From: Rouxiella sp. WC2420
GTDB taxonomy: Bacteria > Pseudomonadota > Gammaproteobacteria > Enterobacterales > Enterobacteriaceae
Assembly (NCBI RefSeq): GCF_041200025.1
Contig: NZ_CP165628.1
Location: forward strand, 1,984,001-2,048,000
DNA length: 64,000 nt
Reading direction: 5' to 3'
Below are positions 35,192 through 44,682 of this stretch, in pieces. The position numbers and the translations under genes were made by a program. The notes under the pieces are model-generated. The model saw only the letters and a program-made list of their open reading frames with translations, was not told the origin of the DNA and searched no databases. Within the stretch, counting starts at the first letter, position 1; each line of letters starts with the position of its first letter.

Positions 35192-36367
35192 TCAGGCCTT
35201 TTCTGCGCCTTTTGAAATGACCAGCTTCTCTGCCGGACGTGCGGCCCAGTCTGACTCATTGTTGAGGAAGTTATCGGCCAGCACGTTGGCCGGTGTTTTC
35301 GCCAGCCAGTCGGAAAGAGAAATATCCTGATAAATCCCGCTATCCAGCACGACCAGCACCTTCAAGTCTTCGTCGCCTATATTTTCGATATAGTGTCCGA
35401 ATCCTTGCGGAACATAGCCGACATCGGTGGCATCAAACTCTTCTGTTTCGGCATGACCGTGGGAGCTAAATACGGTCATTCGGCCTTTACCCGAAATGTA
35501 GTATTGCCATTCATTGGCGTTAGGGTGCCAGTGCATTTCACGCACTGCGCCAGGCTTCATGATTTCAATCACGCCGGTAATGGTTTTAGAAACCGGAAAC
35601 TCTTTTGAAGAAACAATATGCACGCTGCCGTTTTCGCTCGAAAAGAACGGTGGAAGGCTCATCATCGGATAATGATGTTTTAATGGGGAGTTATCGAGTC
35701 CACCGTTGTTGCGCGCTAAAGGTAAAGCCGGAGGGACTCGACCGGTAACAATGTAGGCTTCACCCTGTTTGGCTTTCGAGAATATCGACGCGGGTAAATT
35801 AGTGCTTTTACTTAAGACTTCCTTAGGTGTGTGGGCGATCCAGTCGGTGATGCTGAAGGTGCCAAACTCGGAGAAATGTCCATTATCGAAGGCCAGAATA
35901 AAGTGCGCTCCGCCTTCCATTGCTTGAATAGAATGGCCATAGCCTTTTGGAAAATACCAGACATCTCCTGGGCCAAATTCAGCGACTTCAGAAGTGCCTT
36001 CGGGATCGATAATAGTAATGCGGGCTTTACCCGATAGCATAAAAGCCCATTCGGCGGCGATGGCATGCCAGTGAAGTTCGCGCACAGAACCGGCAGCCAG
36101 CGTCATGTCTACCGCTGCAATACCTTCAGAAATAGGGAATTGTTTGACAGTTGCCTCGCGCGCCCAGCCTCCCGGCAAGGTGCGTTTTTCGCTATCGGTG
36201 AACTTATATTTATAAATGCTCTTTGCGCCTTTAGCGGGCTGATAAGTGGTCGGCGGGACAATGTTGCGATCTTCATCTGCCGATGCTTTGCCGATCATAG
36301 CACTGGTTAATCCTACCGTTGCCGCTCCAGCGGCAGACATTTTTAACATATCACGACGTGTTAACAT
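35192..36367 (-). CDS. Bicupin oxalate decarboxylase, Tat-exported
   Basis: 391 residues. The N-terminus carries a twin-arginine signal (TRRDMLKMS then an Ala-rich hydrophobic stretch), so it should fold in the cytoplasm and be exported. Two cupin domains each hold a Mn-binding set: H99, H101, E106, H145 in the first and H279, H281, E286, H325 in the second. The flexible lid of the first cupin reads SEFGT, keeping the Glu needed for proton transfer in OxdC but differing from SENST of Bacillus OxdC. It should convert oxalate to formate and CO2, consuming a proton. ATG follows AAGGAG. Not linked to formate genes here. Confidence 0.9.
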   Translation of the reverse strand: MLTRRDMLKMSAAGAATVGLTSAMIGKASADEDRNIVPPTTYQPAKGAKSIYKYKFTDSEKRTLPGGWAREATVKQFPISEGIAAVDMTLAAGSVRELHWHAIAAEWAFMLSGKARITIIDPEGTSEVAEFGPGDVWYFPKGYGHSIQAMEGGAHFILAFDNGHFSEFGTFSITDWIAHTPKEVLSKSTNLPASIFSKAKQGEAYIVTGRVPPALPLARNNGGLDNSPLKHHYPMMSLPPFFSSENGSVHIVSSKEFPVSKTITGVIEIMKPGAVREMHWHPNANEWQYYISGKGRMTVFSSHGHAETEEFDATDVGYVPQGFGHYIENIGDEDLKVLVVLDSGIYQDISLSDWLAKTPANVLADNFLNNESDWAARPAEKLVISKGAEKA

Positions 36368-36723
36368 GCATTATCTCCTTAAAAAAATAAGAGTAATAGA
36401 GGCTCATAATTCACGCAAAAATAGTGTATTTCTTAATGTTGTGATGTTTCAAATCAGCAATAACGTTAAATAAATCGCGAACAATGTTTATTTTAGGGCA
36501 TGAAATATAACCACTGTTTGAGATTGGTGCTACTGCGCACCGGAGTGGTTCATTGCTCTATGATTGTGCCTTTTTATAGTGCGTCACTTTCAGTTCTGTA
36601 ACAAAAGTTTCAATTAAAATTGTATACAGCGATTGTATACAAGGCTCGGCGGGCAAAAGCCTGAGTTTTACAATTCTGGTATAGAAATTGCTTTTTACCT
36701 TGTAAGACTTCAAGGAGAGCAAA
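36368..36723. other. 356-bp divergent promoter region (oxdC-like and hpxO)
   Basis: Holds the paired TGTATACA sites listed separately and, at 36604-36615, AAAGTTTCAATT, the same block that opens the motif found at 28034 and 63275, though here without the TGAAAT half. No ORF or RNA motif was seen. Confidence 0.5.
36621..36641. promoter_or_regulatory. Paired TGTATACA sites upstream of hpxO
   Basis: The 8-bp palindrome TGTATACA occurs at 36621-36628 and 36634-36641, centres 13 bp apart, about 80 bp upstream of hpxO. Sites of this form are typical of GntR-family (FadR subgroup) regulators. No GntR gene is adjacent. Confidence 0.55.
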
Positions 36724-37881
36724 ATGAAAGCGATCGTGATTGGTGGTGGTATTGGTGGTACGTGTGCAGCGATTGCGCTGAAGCGGTTTGGCATCGAGAC
36801 TGCGGTTTTTGAAGCAGTAAAAGAAATTAAACCGGTGGGTGCAGCCATTTCTATCTGGCCGAATGGCGTTAAATGTCTGAATTATCTGGGCATGAAGGAC
36901 GCTATTCGTGAACTGGGTGGTCAGATGCGTTATATGGCGTACAACGAATATCAGCAAGGCCAGACCATGACGCGCTTTAGCATGGACCCGCTAATCCAGA
37001 GCGTTGGCGAACAGCCTTATCCGGTAGCGCGTGCGGAATTACAGGCATTATTGCTCGACACTTATGGTCGCAACGACGTGCAATTTGGTAAGCGAGTAAC
37101 TCATGTCGAAGAGTCTGCCGACAGCGTAACCGCTTGGTTTGATGACGGAACTTCGGCTACCGGCGACTTGCTGATCGCCGCCGATGGCACGCATTCCGTG
37201 GTCCGCAAGCAGGTGCTGGGCTATGCTACCGAGCGCCGTTACGCAGGTTACGTTAACTGGAATGGGCTGGTCGAAATCGACGAAAGCATTGCCCCGGCCG
37301 ACCAGTGGACGACTTTTGTAGGTGAAGGCAAACGCGTTTCACTGATGCCGGTTAGCGGCAATCGTTTCTATTTCTTCTTCGATGTGCCCTTGCCAAAAGG
37401 ACTCGAACAGGACCGCAGTACCTTGCGCGAAGACCTTCGGCACTACTTCGCAGGCTGGGCAGAGCCGGTACAAAAGCTTATTGCGCAAATTAATCCTGAA
37501 ACCACCAACCGTGTTGAAATTCACGATATTGAACCGTTTGAGAAATTGGTGAAAGGGCGCATTGCGCTGCTTGGCGATTCTGCTCACAGCACCACGCCGG
37601 ACATTGGCCAGGGGGGATGTGCAGCAATGGAAGATGCGGTTGTGCTGGCAACCATTCTGCAAACTAATTCCTTGGGCATCGAAGATGCTTTGCTGCGTTA
37701 TCAGGAAAAACGTGCGCCACGAGTGAAAGATTTAGTCCTCAAAGCGCGTAAACGCTGCGACGTAACCCATGGTAAAGAGATGGCTGTGACCCAGGAATGG
37801 TATGAGGATTTGAAACACGAAACCGGTGAAAAAATTCTGGCAGGTATGTGCGACACCATTCTTGGCGGTCCGCTCGAGTAA
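36724..37881 (+). CDS. hpxO: FAD-dependent urate hydroxylase
   Basis: 385 residues, matching Klebsiella HpxO closely along its length. It has the FAD-binding IVIGGGIGGTCAAIALK, EAVKEIKPVGAAISIWPNG, the DG motif AADGTHSVVRKQVLG, RYAGYVNWNGLVEI and the GD motif LLGDSAHSTTPDIGQGGCAAMEDA. It hydroxylates urate to 5-hydroxyisourate with NADH and O2, replacing uricase. ATG follows AAGGAGAG. In Klebsiella it sits in an hpx cluster with purine genes; here no other hpx gene is present. A terminator follows. Confidence 0.94.
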   Translation: MKAIVIGGGIGGTCAAIALKRFGIETAVFEAVKEIKPVGAAISIWPNGVKCLNYLGMKDAIRELGGQMRYMAYNEYQQGQTMTRFSMDPLIQSVGEQPYPVARAELQALLLDTYGRNDVQFGKRVTHVEESADSVTAWFDDGTSATGDLLIAADGTHSVVRKQVLGYATERRYAGYVNWNGLVEIDESIAPADQWTTFVGEGKRVSLMPVSGNRFYFFFDVPLPKGLEQDRSTLREDLRHYFAGWAEPVQKLIAQINPETTNRVEIHDIEPFEKLVKGRIALLGDSAHSTTPDIGQGGCAAMEDAVVLATILQTNSLGIEDALLRYQEKRAPRVKDLVLKARKRCDVTHGKEMAVTQEWYEDLKHETGEKILAGMCDTILGGPLE

Positions 37882-37908
37882 TTCCGTTCCTATAACTCCT
37901 TTCAAACT

Positions 37909-37936
37909 GAGGCATGTCGAAAGATATGCCTCTTTT
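37909..37936 (+). terminator. Rho-independent terminator of hpxO
   Basis: GAGGCAT (37909-37915) pairs with ATGCCTC (37926-37932) around a 10-nt loop, followed by TTTT. Confidence 0.75.
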
Positions 37937-38029
37937 ACTTATTAGGCCTGATAACGTCCAAACTACCAAATATCCTATGGATAGATAGGATATCGCCTGC
38001 CATGCTTAAACTCTTTTATGGAGGACGCG

Positions 38030-38227
38030 ATGCGTAAATTTATATTTTCTATATTTTCCAGCCCGGAATCACTATTACAGGTTTTAAGCACGCGTGATGT
38101 TGAGGAAGCGATTGAAGAAGGCGAGCGTATTATCATTAATGAGGACGGTGTTGCGTCGGTAAATATCCACAGTAAAGAGGTTCACGAGGATTTTGCCCGG
38201 CATGTTCAAGAGCTAAGGAGGGTTTAA
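38030..38227 (+). CDS. Small protein of unknown function, coupled to a membrane protein
   Basis: 65 residues from ATG 38030, preceded by GGAGG 6 bp upstream; the ATG at 38018 overlaps that site. The sequence opens MRKFIFSIFSSPESLL and continues with acidic DVEEAIEEGERIIINEDGVASVNI and a helical end EDFARHVQELRRV. No signal peptide cleavage site or Cys. Its stop overlaps the start of the next gene (TAATG), so the two are translationally coupled. Not recognised. Confidence 0.7.
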   Translation: MRKFIFSIFSSPESLLQVLSTRDVEEAIEEGERIIINEDGVASVNIHSKEVHEDFARHVQELRRV

Positions 38228-39006
38228 TGGGCACGGCGGTATTTATGGTATTGATGGTCTGCGGCTACTGGTACACCAGTCGCGATTTATCTACCCGATT
38301 TAAATTCAAACGTACTTTTGGCTGGGACGTTTATTTTTTAGTGGCGCTGTATGGCTGTATTTTTGTGCTGCAAGGTCTACTAGCTACTGCTTTGATTTGG
38401 CTGGCACTTTTGGTTGCCTCAACCATTCTGAATGCTACCTCGTATTCACTGGCTGACCATTACCACCACATGCAAATGGACTTTATGAACTGGAGTTTTC
38501 TGGGGATCCAGGCTCCGGTGGTGATCATGCTGACTTTGGCAGTACTATTTTGCCTATATCGCTCAAACTGGGCAGGAAGTGCACGATTAAATAGTTCTGG
38601 GCGCAAAGAGCTGTATAAACGGCTGACTCACTCTAATGGGGTTGAAGGGCTACTATTTCAGTGTATGGAAGAAGGACATTTAGCGTGGATTACACTCAAG
38701 TCGCGAAGAATTTATATTGGTATGATACACACCGCTTCATTTGAAAATAGCGCTACCGCCAATGTAGTACTTATTCCAATGCTGAGTGGTTACCGGGAAG
38801 GAAAAATGTTGAATTTATGCATTGAGCATAATTACAGTGCCTGGTATGACGAGCATGGAATTACGCTGGATTCTTCTCCGCGCTCAGCGATGGATTTTCG
38901 CAAGGTCATTATGGTAGAACAGATTGAAAGTCTCTCGTTATTTGATTCTGCGAGTGCCAGCGCTTTGGCGATTAAGGAATCTGCTGAACAGGCGCAAAAT
39001 AAGTAA
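38227..39006 (+). CDS. Membrane protein of unknown function
   Basis: 259 residues. Hydrophobic segments at about residues 3-17, 35-68 (long, perhaps a hairpin) and 91-112 anchor it in the inner membrane; residues 115-259 form a soluble, presumably cytosolic domain with SNGVEGLLFQCMEEGHLAWITLKSRRIYIGMI and FRKVIMVEQIESLSLFD. No motif of a known family was recognised. It overlaps the upstream 65-residue gene by one base and is followed by a hairpin at 39081. A two-gene unit with no obvious regulator. Confidence 0.75.
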   Translation: MGTAVFMVLMVCGYWYTSRDLSTRFKFKRTFGWDVYFLVALYGCIFVLQGLLATALIWLALLVASTILNATSYSLADHYHHMQMDFMNWSFLGIQAPVVIMLTLAVLFCLYRSNWAGSARLNSSGRKELYKRLTHSNGVEGLLFQCMEEGHLAWITLKSRRIYIGMIHTASFENSATANVVLIPMLSGYREGKMLNLCIEHNYSAWYDEHGITLDSSPRSAMDFRKVIMVEQIESLSLFDSASASALAIKESAEQAQNK

Positions 39007-39080
39007 TTTAGATCAGTTTCTGCAACTTTTGTTTCGCTACTGGCCCATTGCCAAATATCTGAACCGGCGTTGCAGTGTTT

Positions 39081-39106
39081 AATTGTGCTCTCTATTGAGA
39101 GCAATT
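39081..39106. terminator. Stem-loop between convergent genes
   Basis: AATTG-T-GCTCTC (39081-39092) pairs with GAGAGC-AATT (39097-39106), one bulged base and a 4-nt TATT loop. It lies after the unknown membrane gene and before the convergent MFS gene stop. Confidence 0.55.
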
Positions 39107-39277
39107 TGGATTCTGGCCGCTTATCCGCAATGGTTAGGTTTAAATGATCATTAGTGTGGGGCAATGGCCACCGATCCACAGCAAAGGCTTCTTTAAGAGT
39201 GGCGCAGGAACGAGCTTGTTTAGGCATTGAGAAAGGCCCAGACAATGACGTTAAACTAAAAGTAAGCCCAGCTGTCA

Positions 39278-40690
39278 TTAACGCTTTTTGCTCAGCGCAT
39301 CTGGAATCAGTTTCTCGCGAACAGAAATTTCTCGGGGTGCCAGATGCCTGAAAGCCAACACACATGCGAGTAACAGTAATAGCGATGAAAGCTCCAATGC
39401 GTGGTTCATTCCTTGTAGAAAGAGACCACTTTCCCTAAAGCGTACCAAAAATCCGAACAGTGCCACGCCAATAACGCCGCCTACTTGTCTTGACGCGTTA
39501 AGCAGTCCAGAGGCAATACCAGCCTGAGTTCCTGCTACTGCTGCCAAAGTTGCATTAGTGATAGTGGGTATCGTTAGCGCGATACCGCCACCGGCAATTA
39601 ACATCGGAATCGACATCAGCTCGTATGAGCCGGAGGAGAGGCCCGGTAGAATAAGTAAATATCCTAAAGCAGAGAGGGCCAAACCCGTTGCCGCCATATT
39701 TCTGGCGCCAACGCGTGTTGCATAACGGCCTGCTGCAATATTGGCAAACACCATAATTCCCATCATCGGCAAAAAAGCCAGCCCGGTTTTCAGCGGCGGG
39801 TATTCTCTGATAAATTGAAAATAGAGACTGAAAGTGAATACCATGCCGTAAAAAGTTAAATTGGCGAGTAAGCCGATTAGCGTTGAGCTACTCAAAGTCT
39901 TATTAGAAAATAGGCTCAACGGCAGCATTGCCTTCGGGTTTCTTCCCTCAAGCCAAACAAATAAGATACCAAGCAGGATAAAGCAGCCACTTGATGCATA
40001 AATAATAGGGTCATCCCATCCGAAACTGCTGGCTTCAGTTAAGGCAATGGTCAGGCTGGCCAGGGTGACTGCCCCGGTTATTTGTCCCGCAATATCCAGG
40101 CTTTTCCCGGATTGAACGGGTGAGGTTGGTGCAAAGCGGCCAGCAATCCACAAGCCAATCAACCCAATTGGCAAATTAACGAGAAATATGCTGCGCCAGC
40201 CAATGGCTGAAATCAGGAAACCGCCAATAACCGGACCCGCTGCCAGTGCAATACCGCCGCCAGCTGCCCACCAACCGACGGCACGACTGCGGGCTTCGGC
40301 ATCGACAAATACCTGACGAATAAGAGATAAAGAGGCGGGAACTAACAGCGCGGCTCCGAACCCTTGTAAAATGCGCGCCACAATTAATATTGGCAGGCTC
40401 GGCGCTAATCCGCAGCAAACTGAACCCAAGGTGAATATTGCGAATCCCAGCATAAATACCCGCTTTGCACCCAGACGATCCCCTAGAGCACCCGCTGTGA
40501 GTAATAGTGCAGCAAAGACTAATGAATAAGCGTTGACTACCCATTGCAGGTCAGTAATACGTGCAATAAATTGGCGGCTTAATGCCTGCAGGGCGACATT
40601 GACTACGCTGACATCGAGTAGGACTACGACAAATCCTAAGCAGGCAGCAAGCTGGATAAACTTAAGCTGTCGGGTTGAATGACTTTCCAT
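39278..40690 (-). CDS. MFS transporter, DHA2 (14-TMS) family
   Basis: 470 residues and about 14 helices. LLDVSVVNVALQAL in TM1 and GALGDRLGAKRVFM as motif A mark it as an EmrB/QacA-like exporter, and GFGAALLVPASLSLI is the TM4 signature. It is distinct from, but similar in type to, the exporter at 5315. Divergent from the LysR gene at 40788 with a near-perfect palindrome between, so it is likely under that regulator. ATG follows AAAGGAGC. Confidence 0.88.
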   Translation of the reverse strand: MESHSTRQLKFIQLAACLGFVVVLLDVSVVNVALQALSRQFIARITDLQWVVNAYSLVFAALLLTAGALGDRLGAKRVFMLGFAIFTLGSVCCGLAPSLPILIVARILQGFGAALLVPASLSLIRQVFVDAEARSRAVGWWAAGGGIALAAGPVIGGFLISAIGWRSIFLVNLPIGLIGLWIAGRFAPTSPVQSGKSLDIAGQITGAVTLASLTIALTEASSFGWDDPIIYASSGCFILLGILFVWLEGRNPKAMLPLSLFSNKTLSSSTLIGLLANLTFYGMVFTFSLYFQFIREYPPLKTGLAFLPMMGIMVFANIAAGRYATRVGARNMAATGLALSALGYLLILPGLSSGSYELMSIPMLIAGGGIALTIPTITNATLAAVAGTQAGIASGLLNASRQVGGVIGVALFGFLVRFRESGLFLQGMNHALELSSLLLLLACVLAFRHLAPREISVREKLIPDALSKKR

Positions 40691-40738
40691 TGAAAGCTCC
40701 TTTTAATGAAGATTGAGCTATCATAAGTCGTATTCAGA

Positions 40739-40763
40739 TGTGCAGATATTTGGTATATGCACA
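40739..40763. promoter_or_regulatory. LysR operator candidate (TGTGCAGATA-N5-TATATGCACA)
   Basis: Ten-bp arms with nine matches and a 5-bp spacer, positioned between the divergent MFS and LysR genes, 24 bp before the LysR start. It fits the LysR T-N11-A class of sites. Confidence 0.55.
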
Positions 40764-40787
40764 CACTATACTGGGAAAAATGCACAG

Positions 40788-41651
40788 ATGTTTGACTGGG
40801 AAGATTTACGCTATTTTCTTGCGGTGGCGCAGCAAGGAAGTTTGTCCGGCGCGGCTCGTGCTTTAAAGGTCGATCATGCCACGGTGAGTCGTCGATTAAA
40901 TCTGCTTGAAGAAAGTTTGCAGGTGCGACTGGTTGACAGATTGCCGCGCTCATGCCAATTGACACTCCTCGGGCAACAGATTGCCGAGCTGGCGGGCCAA
41001 GTCGAGCTGAACGCTTTTGCGGTTGAAAGAACGGCTCGTGCAGCTCAGTTACCTTTGGCTGGAAAAGTAGTCATCAGCATGCCGCCAGTATTGGCGTACA
41101 AATTTTTGGCTAATAAGTTGTTTGCTTTCCGCCAGTTATATCCAGATATTCAGTTATCGATAGCCAGTCAGGCACAGAGTGTTTCTTTAAGTCGTCGAGA
41201 GGCGGACATTGCCGTGCGGCTGTTTCGCCCCATTGAGCCTCGAAGTGTGGCTCGCAAAATAGGCGACATGGCCTTTGCCCTCTATGCCAGCAAAGATTAC
41301 GAATATGCCAAGATTCCAGACCGCTGGGAGTTTATTGCCTACAGTGAACAGTTTGCCGATATGCCGCATCAAAAATGGCTGCTCGAAGCGGCAAGGGAAA
41401 GGAGGATTGTGGCAGAGGTTAGCGATATTATCAGTCAGTACGAGGCGGCTAAAACAGGAATTGGGATCGCGGGGCTGCCTTGCTTTATTGGTGATGCCGA
41501 AAATGAATTGCAACGAGTAACTGATATATCCGAGGCCATTCCTTTCTCCAGAGAAATTTGGATTTTGGTTCATGAAGACTTGAGGAATACTCCGCAAATC
41601 CGCGCAGTAATGGATTTTCTTATATCGGGTATTGCTAAGCAAATGGCCTGA
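40788..41651 (+). CDS. LysR family transcriptional regulator
   Basis: 287 residues from ATG 40788 (MFDWEDLRYFLAVAQQGSLSGAARALKVDHATVSRRL). The HTH is canonical; the effector domain includes RREADIAVRLFRP. The frame extends upstream to a TTG at 40713 over the operator, so the later start is preferred. Probably controls the divergent DHA2 exporter and itself. Confidence 0.9.
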   Translation: MFDWEDLRYFLAVAQQGSLSGAARALKVDHATVSRRLNLLEESLQVRLVDRLPRSCQLTLLGQQIAELAGQVELNAFAVERTARAAQLPLAGKVVISMPPVLAYKFLANKLFAFRQLYPDIQLSIASQAQSVSLSRREADIAVRLFRPIEPRSVARKIGDMAFALYASKDYEYAKIPDRWEFIAYSEQFADMPHQKWLLEAARERRIVAEVSDIISQYEAAKTGIGIAGLPCFIGDAENELQRVTDISEAIPFSREIWILVHEDLRNTPQIRAVMDFLISGIAKQMA

Positions 41652-41801
41652 TGTTCTGAGTTCTCTAATCCTTATCTGCATATTTCACCGTGCAGAATTA
41701 GCAATTAATGGGATGTGCTAACGACTTTATGAACATGTCTTGACTCATCCCTCTGATCGGTTTCATTATTTTGCAATCGTAAATCATCAAAAGGAATAGT
41801 C

Positions 41802-42632
41802 ATGTCTAAAGATTCTCTTAGTCACAAGCTTGGAAAAGCAGTGATCAGCAAAATTTATGAAACCGATTTAGCTTTTAATTCCAATTTTCTATTCCCTGAT
41901 TGGAAAAAAGAGTCTTCAGATTTGATCCTCAGCGTGCATGGTTGGCTGGTAAGGCATGGGGGGAAGATCTATTTAATCGACACAGGGATCGGCAAAGGTA
42001 AAAAGCGCACATCGCCGCTGTTTAACGACTTGGACTCACCCTTTTTACTGCGGTTGGCAGAACAAGGGGTAAAACCGGAAGATGTTGACTATGTTTTGAT
42101 GACCCATATTCATACCGACCACGTGGGCTGGAACACCTATTATAAAGACGGAAAATGGCAACCTACGTTTCCTAATGCGCGCTATGTCTTTCCGCAGGAG
42201 GGTTACCAATATAACCTCAGTGATGAGGGGAAAGCCGTGCCGGGTTATGCAGCCTTTGTTGACAGCGTGTTGCCGGTAATTGAAGCAGGTCTGGCAGATT
42301 TTATTCCCGCAGCCGGTGGAGTGATTGACGGCAAATTCGAATATATTTCCACGCCGGGGCATTGTGCAGGCCATATGTCGATTCGTTTTAACGATGAAGG
42401 GGAAAATGCCTTATTTGCCGGAGATGTCATGCATAATCTCGAACAACTTCCTCACCCAGAATTGGTCTCGGTATTTTGTGTAGATAAGCCTCTGGCTATT
42501 GCAACTCGTAAGCGAATTTTAGAACAGTCAGCCGAAAATCATACCTTGTATTTCAGCTCGCATTTTGCCGGTAGTTCTGTGGGTTATATTAATAAACAAG
42601 CTGGCCAGTTTGTTTGGCAACCTGTGGAATAA
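41802..42632 (+). CDS. MBL-fold metallo-hydrolase (lactonase-like)
   Basis: 276 residues. The dinuclear zinc motif HIHTDH lies at 102-107, followed by the later metal ligands in STPGHCAGH and LFAGDVMH, and a final SSHFAG. The order and spacing match the AttM/AiiB-type lactonase and related hydrolases, so hydrolysis of a lactone or ester is likely; acyl-homoserine lactone as substrate is possible but not shown. No signal peptide. It stands alone between the LysR and a convergent DMT gene. Its ATG has AAAAGGAATAG upstream. Confidence 0.88.
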   Translation: MSKDSLSHKLGKAVISKIYETDLAFNSNFLFPDWKKESSDLILSVHGWLVRHGGKIYLIDTGIGKGKKRTSPLFNDLDSPFLLRLAEQGVKPEDVDYVLMTHIHTDHVGWNTYYKDGKWQPTFPNARYVFPQEGYQYNLSDEGKAVPGYAAFVDSVLPVIEAGLADFIPAAGGVIDGKFEYISTPGHCAGHMSIRFNDEGENALFAGDVMHNLEQLPHPELVSVFCVDKPLAIATRKRILEQSAENHTLYFSSHFAGSSVGYINKQAGQFVWQPVE

Positions 42633-42657
42633 ATAGCTTTCTTGTGGTTATGAATTA

Positions 42658-42685
42658 ACCCCGCCTGCGGTTAAATAGTCGGGGT
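42658..42685. terminator. Stem-loop between convergent MBL and DMT genes
   Basis: ACCCCG (42658-42663) and CGGGGT (42680-42685) form a 6-bp GC stem with an internal CCGC/GCGG helix; GTTATTGT follows on the plus strand. Confidence 0.45.
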
Positions 42686-42707
42686 GTTATTGTAAATCCT
42701 TTGGCTA

Positions 42708-43622
42708 TTATCTGAGATCGCCAGTAGATTGGACCGCGCTTTTTTTAGCCGGGCTGACAATTAGCCAGATAGCGACGGCAACCACGGCACCTCCGTAATA
42801 AAAAGCTGGATTAAGCTGTTCACCGAGCACTAGATAACTCCACAAAATACCAAAAGGGGGAATCAGGAAGGTGACTGAAAGCGAGCGCATTGGGCCAATA
42901 TCCGTAATGAGTTTGAAATAAAGAATATAGGCCAAGGCGGTGCAAATAAATCCAAGTGCTAAAAGGCTTGCCCAAACTTCTAAAATTGACCAATTAGTGA
43001 CTGGGCTCACGACCATTGAAAAGCCAAAAAATGGCAATAAGAATAGGGTTGCACCCATTTGGCTGCCGAAGGCGACAATCTTGGGATCCAGTCCGCCTTT
43101 ATCTGATATCCACTTTCTGGTAAGAAAACCTGCAAAACCGTAGCAACTGGTAGCAATAAGGCAGGCCAATACGCCCCAGACCACATTATTGGCTGAGTTT
43201 AATTTATCCGTAGTGGTCACTAGCATAATGCCAATCAGTCCGAGAAATACGCCACTCCATTTTTTAACGCTCAGTTTTTCTTTGAATAAACAAAATCCGA
43301 TCAGCGCGCCCATCAATGGCGTAGTTGCGTTAAGGATTGCAGAATAACCCGCCGGTAATAATCGAGCCGCTACACTGTACATGAGGAAGGGAAAGCCAGA
43401 ATTAATAACGCCTAACAGTAATGAGGTCGTGGTTTTTCCCTGAAAGTTTATTTTGGTACGCATGACCAGCAAAATGCATCCAAGACCAATAAATCCAAAC
43501 AGCACTCTAAAGAAGGCGGTATTAATTGCACCCAAGGCTGGGGCAGCGATGCGCATAAACAGAAAACTTGCTCCCCATATTGCTGCCAAAAGTATCAATC
43601 TTACAAAATCTGCTGCTTTCAT
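42708..43622 (-). CDS. EamA/DMT family transporter
   Basis: 304 residues with ten helices in two EamA repeats (LILLAAIWGASFLFMRIA; VVWGVLACLIATSCYGFAGF). The start is ATG 43622 with GGCGAG upstream; the ATG at 43652 lacks a ribosome site. RhtA/YedA-type exporters of this family move amino acids or other metabolites. Divergent from the LysR gene at 43761, its likely regulator. Confidence 0.86.
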   Translation of the reverse strand: MKAADFVRLILLAAIWGASFLFMRIAAPALGAINTAFFRVLFGFIGLGCILLVMRTKINFQGKTTTSLLLGVINSGFPFLMYSVAARLLPAGYSAILNATTPLMGALIGFCLFKEKLSVKKWSGVFLGLIGIMLVTTTDKLNSANNVVWGVLACLIATSCYGFAGFLTRKWISDKGGLDPKIVAFGSQMGATLFLLPFFGFSMVVSPVTNWSILEVWASLLALGFICTALAYILYFKLITDIGPMRSLSVTFLIPPFGILWSYLVLGEQLNPAFYYGGAVVAVAIWLIVSPAKKSAVQSTGDLR

Positions 43623-43760
43623 CTTTTTCTCGCCTCTCAGAGGTGTGGCCATTGATATTGATTATTAAAATCGTTGAGACTTTAGGCCAGAAATGCGCTT
43701 GATAACAAACCATTAATTCGCCTACAGTTGAGATTAACTAAACTCAAGATACGACGGGTT

Positions 43761-44654
43761 ATGAAACTTCCTCCTTTACACGCCCTGATGTGTTTCGAAG
43801 CTGTGGCCAGGAATATGAGTATGAAAAAAGCGGCTGAGGAACTGTTTGTAACTCCGGGAGCGATTAGTCAGCAAATCGCCAAGCTTGAAGATTTGATCCA
43901 GGCGCGGCTGTTCGTTCGTGGACCGCGTTATTTAGAGTTAACTCCGCAAGGGAGAATTTACCTCAGCGCCATAAGGCCGGCTTTCTTGCAGATAGAGGAA
44001 GCGACACAAAGATTAAAAGATGAAAAGTGCAATAATAAGCTGACAATTAGCTGTACCAGCGGCTTTGCAACCCAGTGGTTTCTTCCGCGTCTTCCCGAGT
44101 TTGAACAACTTAATCCGGGGGTGGAAGTGCAAATCAATACGACTAACCGAGTGGTTGACCTACTCTCGGAAGGGGTTGATTTCGCGGTGCGGCACGGCCG
44201 GGGAAAATTTCCACGTCTGGAGTCAGAATTATTGTTGAACGATCACTATTCTGTCGTTTGTAGTCCAAATCTAATTTCTTCGGTTAACGCTATTACTGAT
44301 CCTCGCGACCTGCTGGCTTATACTTTGCTGCACGATGAGCATCGTCTCGACTGGAAAATTTGGTTCACAGCCATGGGTTTAGAAGATGCCGATACTGACC
44401 GTGGTCCGGTTTTTGTGAAATCAAATGGCGTAATTGAGGCAGTGCTGGCAGCAAAAGGTATCGCCTTGATTAGAGAATCTTTGATTGAGCAGGAGTTGGC
44501 ACAAGGGCGGCTGTTAAGCTTGATATCAACCCCTAATAATGCGGGAACCGGCTATTTTCTGGTTTACGACGAGTCTGCCCTTTTAACCCGTTTAGGAAGA
44601 AAGTTTAGAGATTGGATCGTGGCCAAAGCGACGCTTGAAACCGATAGAACTTAA
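43761..44654 (+). CDS. LysR family transcriptional regulator (GcvA-like)
   Basis: 297 residues from ATG 43761. The HTH region LHALMCFEAVARNMSMKKAAEELFVTPGAISQQIAKLEDLIQARLFVRG is of the GcvA/AmpR subgroup, as is SEGVDFAVRHGRGKFP in the effector domain. Divergent from the DMT transporter; 28 bp upstream of the small monooxygenase gene on the same strand. Target presumably the DMT gene. Confidence 0.9.
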   Translation: MKLPPLHALMCFEAVARNMSMKKAAEELFVTPGAISQQIAKLEDLIQARLFVRGPRYLELTPQGRIYLSAIRPAFLQIEEATQRLKDEKCNNKLTISCTSGFATQWFLPRLPEFEQLNPGVEVQINTTNRVVDLLSEGVDFAVRHGRGKFPRLESELLLNDHYSVVCSPNLISSVNAITDPRDLLAYTLLHDEHRLDWKIWFTAMGLEDADTDRGPVFVKSNGVIEAVLAAKGIALIRESLIEQELAQGRLLSLISTPNNAGTGYFLVYDESALLTRLGRKFRDWIVAKATLETDRT

Positions 44655-44682
44655 TTATTAAAAGTCAAAATGGAGCTATTTT

